NCBI GenBank assembly: GCA_013152545.1
Contig: JAADGF010000113.1
Coordinates: 1 to 64,000 of the forward strand
Direction of reading: 5' to 3'
Length of the DNA stretch: 64,000 bases
From: Gammaproteobacteria bacterium
Lineage (GTDB): Bacteria; Pseudomonadota; Gammaproteobacteria; SZUA-152
The notes beneath the pieces were generated by a model. That model saw only the letters and a list, made by a program, of their open reading frames with translations. It did not search any database and was not told the DNA's origin. Position numbers and translations under genes: made by a program. Within the stretch, counting starts at the first letter, position 1. The number at the start of each line of letters is the position of its first letter. Positions 18,763 to 25,013 of the stretch are shown piece after piece.

Positions 18763-19187
18763 GTTTGCGGGGTTCCAAATATTGTATAGTCTATAAAACT
18801 ATGTAATATACTGTGTTTTATGCGCTAGGGGACTATTGAGTTTATAGTGTAAATTGATGGTATTGTTGGGCAGATGGTAACTCAAGGTCGTTATTAGGTT
18901 TTTTGGAGTGGTTAGTGGCCTGTTTACTGAAATCTCGTCAAGCCTAGTACTGCTGTTCCATTGAGGCGACTGCATGGAGCGTAGCGCCAAATAATAATAG
19001 GCACTATAACTATAAGCTAAATAGTATAGTGGGTGCTATCTTGATAGACGGCACCGGTATGGCGCTATTGCCAAGTTAGATTTTTATTAAGTTTCGGGTG
19101 CCTAAGTTTTAGGTTCATGGTGTTACCCACAAGTTAAATGGCAATTAGCGGAAAAGATATTAATGATAACAATTAGGGGAGGGCTCT
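18763..19187. promoter_or_regulatory. Leader region of the triheme cytochrome genes
   Basis: About 425 bp without a gene. It has a structured segment at 18983-19066 (AGCGCCA paired with TGGCGCT around inner complementary blocks) and ends in a strong ribosome site, AGGGGAGGG, 7 bases before the ATG at 19188. Confidence 0.5.
18983..19066. repeat. Nested imperfect inverted repeat upstream of the triheme genes
   Basis: AGCGCCA at 18983-18989 pairs with TGGCGCT at 19060-19066. Inside, GCACTATAACTAT can pair with ATAGTATAGTGGGTGC, but GGTGC in the latter can instead pair with GCACC at 19051-19055. The two inner pairings exclude each other. Confidence 0.5.
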
Positions 19188-19601
19188 ATGTTTAAATCCG
19201 CAATAATAGGGCTACTCAGTATGATGGCTGTGCTTCTGTTACCGCAGATGGCAAAGGCAGAATATGCTGATGTAGTGATCAATAATTATTCCGATGCAGC
19301 GGGGATGCGGCCGGCGGTGTTTCCGCATTGGTATCATCGCATTCGTTTTCGTTGCAAAGTATGTCATGCAGACCTCGGTTTTGAATTCAAAGCCGGTGGC
19401 AACAAAATTACGATGGCCAAAATTATTGACGGTCAATTCTGTGGTGCTTGCCACAATGGGGAGATTTCTTGGTCCGTTGAAAACTGTGGTATGTGTCATT
19501 CAGGAATACCGGGGACGCCAACATCGATTCACGGTAGTACTGTTCAGCGCCTCGTTGCGCCCACTTATAAAGCGCTTGATGGTAAATCGAAGCCAAAATA
19601 A
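19188..19601 (+). CDS. Periplasmic c7-type triheme cytochrome
   Basis: This 137-residue precursor has a signal peptide (cleavage near AKAEY) and three hemes: CKVCH, CGACH, CGMCH. The FPHWYHRIRF block before the first heme and MAKIIDGQFCGACHNG are typical of the c(7)-type triheme domain that NCBI labels nanowire_3heme (TIGR04257, as I recall). Besides the heme motifs there are exactly three histidines (FPH, WYH, SIH), enough for three bis-His hemes. It is the first and smallest of three related triheme genes. A role as a periplasmic shuttle to the outer-membrane conduit is inference. Confidence 0.9.
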   Translation: MFKSAIIGLLSMMAVLLLPQMAKAEYADVVINNYSDAAGMRPAVFPHWYHRIRFRCKVCHADLGFEFKAGGNKITMAKIIDGQFCGACHNGEISWSVENCGMCHSGIPGTPTSIHGSTVQRLVAPTYKALDGKSKPK

Positions 19602-19625
19602 AGGCATAGTGAGAGAGGACATACA

Positions 19626-20291
19626 ATGAATATCGGAAAAAAACTGCTCATTTCAGTAGCAGTCGGTTCGGTTCTGTTGTTTGCGGGTACTATTGCGACA
19701 GCGGCAGAGCAGAAAACGGCCAAAAAAGTAGAAAAAAAAGGTAATGTGAGCTCTGCGAATACGTTTAATCGTTTGCTGAAAAAGGAAAAAATGCGCAACG
19801 CTGGACCTGCAGATGATGGTGTTCACGATGCTGCCAATGATAGTACACATGTGTTACAACCGCCGTTAATTGCCTATGATGGATTACCGCCATCTGATTT
19901 TGGTAACTATATTAATTGGGTTAAAGCGCTTGATGGCGGGCAATTAAAGCCACGTTATGATCTTTCTGATCCTGATGTAGAACCACTGATTATGGATCTT
20001 AATATTGTGCGCGAAGTGAAGGCATCGGTGGCTGATGTGGTGTTTCCTCATAAGCCGCATACACAATGGTTGCATTGTTCAAATTGCCACCCTAAAATCT
20101 TTATCCCTCAGCGTAACGCCAATGTAATGAGTATGTCGGCTATATTGCTAGGACAAAAGTGCGGAGTTTGTCATGGTAAGGTGTCATTTCCCATCACCAC
20201 AAAGTCTTGTAAAGTTTGTCATTCTAAACCCAAGCCCAAAGATTGGAAGCCACCTAAAAGCGAAGCGAGCTTGCAAACGCCTTGGAGATAG
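19626..20291 (+). CDS. Periplasmic c7-type triheme cytochrome with N-terminal extension
   Basis: This 221-residue precursor has a signal peptide (cleavage near ATAAE), a Lys-rich linker, a GVHDAANDSTHVLQPP segment and a C-terminal triheme domain: VFPHKPHTQWLHCSNCH, CGVCH, CKVCH. It starts 24 bases after the previous gene, so the two are cotranscribed. The same HD..N(D).VLQPP...INWV(K/E)xLD extension occurs in the third triheme gene at 22262, marking these two as closer paralogues. A perfect 10-bp terminator stem follows. Confidence 0.9.
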   Translation: MNIGKKLLISVAVGSVLLFAGTIATAAEQKTAKKVEKKGNVSSANTFNRLLKKEKMRNAGPADDGVHDAANDSTHVLQPPLIAYDGLPPSDFGNYINWVKALDGGQLKPRYDLSDPDVEPLIMDLNIVREVKASVADVVFPHKPHTQWLHCSNCHPKIFIPQRNANVMSMSAILLGQKCGVCHGKVSFPITTKSCKVCHSKPKPKDWKPPKSEASLQTPWR

Positions 20292-20347
20292 CTTTCTGTA
20301 TCCATATAGACCAGGAGCTTTTGGCTGATTGGGAAGATCGATAATCT

Positions 20348-20385
20348 GCGGCGCGTGGTGAATTTTGCCACGCGCCGTTTGTTTT
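20348..20385 (+). terminator. Intrinsic terminator after the first two triheme genes
   Basis: CGGCGCGTGG (20349-20358) and CCACGCGCCG (20368-20377) form a perfect 10-bp GC-rich stem followed by TTTGTTTT. It closes the 19188-20291 transcription unit. Confidence 0.88.
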
Positions 20386-20557
20386 ATAATGCCCAATAAT
20401 GCCGAGTTCAGGCAGGGAATTGTGCGGATACTTCTGTGGTCCAAATGAGTTTTCGAGAATTTGTTTTCTAGAATTTATGGTGTACTCCGAGTAACGAACA
20501 GCGTTATCCTTATTTAATATTGGTTATAACGAAAATAAAATTTCCAGGCAGCAAACG

Positions 20558-22123
20558 ATGAAGCAAAAAACAGTTATTTTTTCCTTAATGGTATTTATAT
20601 ACTCAACGTTCTTGGCAGGGTGCAGTACTACTGACGAAAAAGCCCAACGATCGGGGATTGGAGCTGATCAAGTTAAGAGCAGTACGACAACGACTGAAAC
20701 AACGAAGGAGTCGCCGCTCCCAAAGCAGGATGCAGAACAAGTCTCAGAAAACACATCGGCAGTTGTTGTTGTGCCAGACTCTTCCAAAGCGCGTGAACTC
20801 GCGCTTGAACCTATCTCTGAGCCAACTCAAGCTGACGCTGTTGGCGAATCTAGAGCTGAGATAAGCACACCAGCGGTAGACATTAAGGATGCGCCGCTTT
20901 CCAAAGGCCCCAATCATTTTGTTATTACAACGCAACCGAAGGATAGTTCTCATCCGCTATTTGGTAAGGGGCATCCTTATGGGTTTTTGGTGAATAACGT
21001 GCCGGGCAAGGATATCGTTCTGGAACGAGGCGGTGCTTATCAATTTCAGGTGCTTAGTGATCCCAAGCATGACGTGTATTTGTCGACAAAAGAAATCGGT
21101 TGGGGTGGGACGCCGTGGGTGGAGGGTGTTGAGGGTATGTATACCTATAAAGGCACCATTAATTTTAGCCCCCCTGAAAACACACCGGATCAATTGTATT
21201 ATGCCTGCCGTAACCACCCTTATATGGGGGGGACGATACATATCATCAACCCAGGCCAGCAAATTACCCTGAAGCAACATCAACGTTCATCGCAGGCAAT
21301 AAAAATAACTGACACTAAAGCGCAGGTCTCTATCGCTGCGGTGGAGCAGAAGTTAATGTATGCGGATATGATGGTTAAATCAAAAGCGCGACAGGAGAGC
21401 GGTAGCCACGATAACAAGAATAAAGAAGCGCTAGCATTACAGAATAAAGCAAAAAAATACGTAGCGGACGCCAGGCATAAATTAAGTGCGGGTGCGAATA
21501 GCGAGGCGTTGGCGCTTGCAGAAAAAGCCATTGAGTCTATTAAGCAATCGGCAAAATTACTCCCGAATACAAGTGAAATTGAACGTAAAAAAGCGAAGTA
21601 TAAATCATTACTCACATCTGTGATGGGTTTTGAGGCATCGCATAAAGATAACTATGATCGAATCGTTAAAGCACAAGGTAAGAGCAAGGCGTTTGATTAC
21701 GACAAAACCGAGATGAAACGATTAAAAGATAGTGCGGCTGCTTTAGCGGAAAAAGGTGATTATAGTCAGGCCAATGCAAATCTCGAAAAAGCTCAAAAAA
21801 TGGTTACCTTAGCGGTACATAAAATGCTTAATGATCAGACCATTGTGTACGATTTTAAGTTTGATGGTCCTGAAGATGAATTTAAATATGAAGCCAGACG
21901 CTTTACAGGCTATGAAGAACTTATTCCAGTTGCGATTGAAGTGAAAAAACCAGCGCCCGGTGCAATAAAATTGATGGAATCTTTTTTGGGAAAGGGGCGT
22001 GATTTGCGTGAGAGAGCGGTTAGAAAAGCGAAAGATGGTGATTTCCCTACAGCAATTGCAATGATGCAGGATGCGACAAAAAGCGTGCGTCGGGCATTGC
22101 GTATGGCCGGTGTGATGCAGTGA
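20558..22123 (+). CDS. Lipoprotein with cupredoxin-like domain and long helical C-terminal region
   Basis: This 521-residue precursor has a lipobox FLAGCS (Ser after Cys, so outer-membrane sorting). A low-complexity Ser/Thr/Glu linker runs to about residue 115, followed by a cupredoxin-like beta-domain (about 118-230). It ends YYACRNHPYMGGTIHI: C-x2-H-x2-M, the spacing of amicyanin-type copper loops, with an upstream candidate ligand in DPKHDVYL. These could give the His-Cys-His-Met set of a type 1 copper site. The rest (about 245-521) is helical and Lys/Ala/Glu-rich, with TPR-like or coiled-coil character. It lies between triheme genes, so a role in electron transfer or assembly is reasonable. 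Copper binding is inferred, not shown. Confidence 0.8.
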   Translation: MKQKTVIFSLMVFIYSTFLAGCSTTDEKAQRSGIGADQVKSSTTTTETTKESPLPKQDAEQVSENTSAVVVVPDSSKARELALEPISEPTQADAVGESRAEISTPAVDIKDAPLSKGPNHFVITTQPKDSSHPLFGKGHPYGFLVNNVPGKDIVLERGGAYQFQVLSDPKHDVYLSTKEIGWGGTPWVEGVEGMYTYKGTINFSPPENTPDQLYYACRNHPYMGGTIHIINPGQQITLKQHQRSSQAIKITDTKAQVSIAAVEQKLMYADMMVKSKARQESGSHDNKNKEALALQNKAKKYVADARHKLSAGANSEALALAEKAIESIKQSAKLLPNTSEIERKKAKYKSLLTSVMGFEASHKDNYDRIVKAQGKSKAFDYDKTEMKRLKDSAAALAEKGDYSQANANLEKAQKMVTLAVHKMLNDQTIVYDFKFDGPEDEFKYEARRFTGYEELIPVAIEVKKPAPGAIKLMESFLGKGRDLRERAVRKAKDGDFPTAIAMMQDATKSVRRALRMAGVMQ

Positions 22124-22261
22124 TTGAGTGAGGGGCGAAGTTGTTGTTTGTTGTTCTCTGGGTAAAAATGTTAGTTGATGGGGCTGGTAACTTTCTTTAT
22201 TTGCGCAGCAGCTTCTTCGCTATAACTAGCATAAAAGGGTAACTCATTATTGTGAGCTGAT

Positions 22262-22834
22262 ATGTTGAGAATGTTGATTGATAATAAAATGTGGCAATTG
22301 TTGACGGTGGTATTGTTGTTATTTGGTGCCATTGTAACGGCTGTGTTTGCGGCAGAGGGTGGTGGGCATTTTCAATTACATGGGGATGTGATTCCTATTG
22401 AGAAAGATGGTATTCATGACCCTAGTAACGATGCAGTGAAAACATTACAACCGCCTGCAACTGCCATGAAAGATTTTCCGCGTGATGCCCGTGGAATTAT
22501 TAATTGGGTGGAAACATTGGATCGTGAATTAATAAGACCCAGAACAGGAGTAACGGGGGGTGAAAAAATGCACTCAGTGGATTTTGATGTTATTTTTAAA
22601 AATACTGCATCCATGCCTTACGTCCGATTTCCGCACTTGTCACATACCAAGTGGCTGACCTGCAAAAATTGTCATCCGGCTATATTTTTACCGCAACGGG
22701 GTGGGAATTTTGTCACGATGGCTGCCATTATTGAGGGAGAATATTGTGGTGTTTGTCATGGAAAAGTGGCATTCCCACCACTGGAGTGTAATCGATGTCA
22801 CAGCGTATCGCGAGAAAGTGTAGGTTTGCGTTAA
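22262..22834 (+). CDS. Periplasmic c7-type triheme cytochrome
   Basis: This 190-residue precursor has a signal peptide (cleavage near VFAAE), the GIHDPSNDAVKTLQPP...INWVETLD extension, and a C-terminal triheme domain: VRFPHLSHTKWLTCKNCH, CGVCH, CNRCH. It is the third member of the triheme set and closest to the 19626 product. A second in-frame ATG (codon 4) follows closely. Its 3' end overlaps the next gene by 40 bp, indicating translational coupling with the NHL lipoproteins. Confidence 0.9.
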   Translation: MLRMLIDNKMWQLLTVVLLLFGAIVTAVFAAEGGGHFQLHGDVIPIEKDGIHDPSNDAVKTLQPPATAMKDFPRDARGIINWVETLDRELIRPRTGVTGGEKMHSVDFDVIFKNTASMPYVRFPHLSHTKWLTCKNCHPAIFLPQRGGNFVTMAAIIEGEYCGVCHGKVAFPPLECNRCHSVSRESVGLR

Positions 22835-23886
22835 AATTTTTTTCAACTTTTTACGCGACTGTTTTTTTGGTCGGCTGCTCGATGGTCGGTTTGGAAAAAT
22901 TTGCCCATGAAAATAAGCTGGAGGAATCCGTTCCGGATTATGCCGAGTCCACCGCGACAAATGAGGGATTGAGCCGTCAGGATAAATTAAATTTACTGCA
23001 ATTTGATGCTGTTATAAGCGGCGGCAAACAAGCTGATACCGGCAAGCTTGGTGTATTTAAACGATTGTTAGTAGGTCCGTCGGACGAAATTCGATTTATT
23101 CGGCCTGTTGCCGTTGGCGGTATTAATAATTACCTTTATGTCGTTGATGCGGGAGCCCAAACCGTATTTCGCTATGACTTAATTAGTCAGCTTGTGGAAC
23201 CTATCGGGGATATCGGTTCCCAGTTTTCGGGGGAGCCAGGTAATATGTTTGTTTCCCGCGATCATTCTTTTTACATCGTGGATGAGATGGGTAAGCAAGT
23301 CATTCAGTTTAATGAGCAGGGCGATGTCGTCCAAATTTTTAAAGACCCTCCCAATTTGTCCCGCCCAGTGGATGTTGTCGTGGATGAACTCACTGGCAAT
23401 GTATTAGTCGCGGATGCTTCGTATAGCCATATTGTTGTGTTTGACCGGTTTGGCAAAGCCATAAAAGCTATTGGCCGTCGTGGTAGTGGGGCCGGTCGTT
23501 TCAGGGCTATTACAGCGATAACGATTGGTGCCGAAGGGCTTTATGTTGTGGATCGTCTTGAATTGCCTGTGCAGGTGTTGACGATGAATGGCGATTATAA
23601 ATACTCATTTGGTGAATCTTATCATGTGTTTCCCTCTGCCATTGCTGTAAGCGGAGAACAGTGGGTTTTTGTGGCAGATCAAGCAGATAATACCATTCGT
23701 GTCTATCAAGATGCAGAGCTACTTGGTGTTGCTGGCGGAGCAGGTAATGAGTCAGGGCGGTTTCGAACTATTTCTAGTATGTGGGTCAGCGGCGATAAAC
23801 TTTATGTGGCTGATAGTTTGAACCGACGTGTGCAAGTCATGCGTATTCTGTCGAAAACATCGAGACCAGATGCACTGACTTCATGA
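22795..23886 (+). CDS. NHL-repeat beta-propeller lipoprotein
   Basis: This 363-residue precursor has lipobox FLVGCS and an NHL-like six-blade propeller at about residues 90-350 (RPVAVGGINNYLYVVDAG, RPVDVVVDELTGNVLVADAS, AITIGAEGLYVVD, SAIAVSGEQWVFVADQ, SMWVSGDKLYVADSLNRRV). No heme or catalytic motif is seen. It overlaps the upstream triheme gene by 40 bp and the downstream NHL gene by 4 bp (ATGA), so the three products are probably made in proportion and may form one complex. Confidence 0.9.
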   Translation: MSQRIARKCRFALKFFSTFYATVFLVGCSMVGLEKFAHENKLEESVPDYAESTATNEGLSRQDKLNLLQFDAVISGGKQADTGKLGVFKRLLVGPSDEIRFIRPVAVGGINNYLYVVDAGAQTVFRYDLISQLVEPIGDIGSQFSGEPGNMFVSRDHSFYIVDEMGKQVIQFNEQGDVVQIFKDPPNLSRPVDVVVDELTGNVLVADASYSHIVVFDRFGKAIKAIGRRGSGAGRFRAITAITIGAEGLYVVDRLELPVQVLTMNGDYKYSFGESYHVFPSAIAVSGEQWVFVADQADNTIRVYQDAELLGVAGGAGNESGRFRTISSMWVSGDKLYVADSLNRRVQVMRILSKTSRPDALTS

Positions 23887-24995
23887 GACTTAATATGCAT
23901 TCTTTTATTATTGCAAGCAGTATCACTGCACTGTTGGGCTTAGTGCTGCTGAGTGGTTGTGCAAGTACAGAATATCGCATGGAATATGAGGTGGACCCAG
24001 CCAGCGCTCAAGTGTGGCCGCAGCCCCCAGAAGTACCGCGTTATCGCTATGTTGGGGAAATTACAGGGCAGCGGAATGTTATTGAAGTTGATGAAGGCAA
24101 AGGGTTTGGTGCCAAAATTGCCGATTTTTTTAAATGGATGGTTGGCATGAAGGGACCAAGTCCGGTTCCGGTGGTATTGCAGAGACCGCAAACGGGTGCG
24201 GTTGACAACGAAGGGCGTATCTTCGTCACCGATGTCAGTCGTCATGCGGTATTTGTGTTTGATGTTAATAAGGGTATGCTGAGCGAGTGGGTGAGAGCCT
24301 CACCTCAAGAAAATTTTATTACGCCAGTGGGGATAGGGATTGATAAAAATAATAGTATCTATGTCGTCGATGCGGATTTACGCTACGTCGCTAAACTGGA
24401 TAAAGACGGCAATCCAATTGCTAAATTTGGTGGAAATTTACTTAAAAGACCCACAGGTCTGGCGCTTGATCAACAAGCCGGGAAAATTTATGTGGCGGAT
24501 ACCCACGCCCATGATATAAAAGTTTTTAATATTGACGGTGATTTAATTGATGTGCTTGGGCAACGAGGCACCGATATTGGCGAATTTAATTCCCCTACAC
24601 ATTTGGCGTTTATGCATGGAAATCTTTATATAACCGATACATTCAATACGCGAGTGCAGGTTTTGACCCCATCAGGCCAGTTTTCTCAGCAATTTGGTGA
24701 AAGGGGCGTTTATGTTGGTAATTTAGTCAGACCCAAAGGTGTCACTTCTGACAGTGAGGGTAATGTATATGTCATTGAGTCGCTTCACGATCATTTGCTA
24801 ATATACAATTCGAAAGGGGAGTTTCTGCTGCCAGTGGGTGGTACTGGCACTGAAGTAGGGCAATTTTATTTACCCTCGGGGATTTGGACAGATAACCAAG
24901 ACCGAATTTATATCGCAGATATGTTCAATGGGCGGATTGTCATTCTGCAGTATCTCGGGGATAAGCATGTTAGTCATTCTATACTGAAAAATTAA
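23883..24995 (+). CDS. NHL-repeat beta-propeller lipoprotein
   Basis: This 370-residue precursor has lipobox LLSGCA. Its N-terminal linker VWPQPPEVPRYRYVGEI closely resembles IYWPKPPDSPRFIYET of the first NHL lipoprotein at 11931, so the pair are paralogues. Propeller blades run from about residue 95 to 365 (TGAVDNEGRIFVTDVSRHAV, TPVGIGIDKNNSIYVVDA, PTGLALDQQAGKIYVADT, THLAFMHGNLYITDT, RPKGVTSDSEGNVYVIE, LPSGIWTDNQDRIYIADM). The gene start overlaps the previous stop as ATGA. The 11-heme cytochrome gene follows after 18 bp. Confidence 0.92.
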   Translation: MRLNMHSFIIASSITALLGLVLLSGCASTEYRMEYEVDPASAQVWPQPPEVPRYRYVGEITGQRNVIEVDEGKGFGAKIADFFKWMVGMKGPSPVPVVLQRPQTGAVDNEGRIFVTDVSRHAVFVFDVNKGMLSEWVRASPQENFITPVGIGIDKNNSIYVVDADLRYVAKLDKDGNPIAKFGGNLLKRPTGLALDQQAGKIYVADTHAHDIKVFNIDGDLIDVLGQRGTDIGEFNSPTHLAFMHGNLYITDTFNTRVQVLTPSGQFSQQFGERGVYVGNLVRPKGVTSDSEGNVYVIESLHDHLLIYNSKGEFLLPVGGTGTEVGQFYLPSGIWTDNQDRIYIADMFNGRIVILQYLGDKHVSHSILKN

Positions 24996-25013
24996 TACAG
25001 GGCGTATTGTATT

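Noticed and set aside
18763-19187. c-di-GMP or cGAMP (GEMM-I) riboswitch upstream of cytochrome genes
   Set aside because: I looked for the conserved GCAAACC-type and GACGCAAAGCC-type blocks in this and the other cluster leaders and did not find them.
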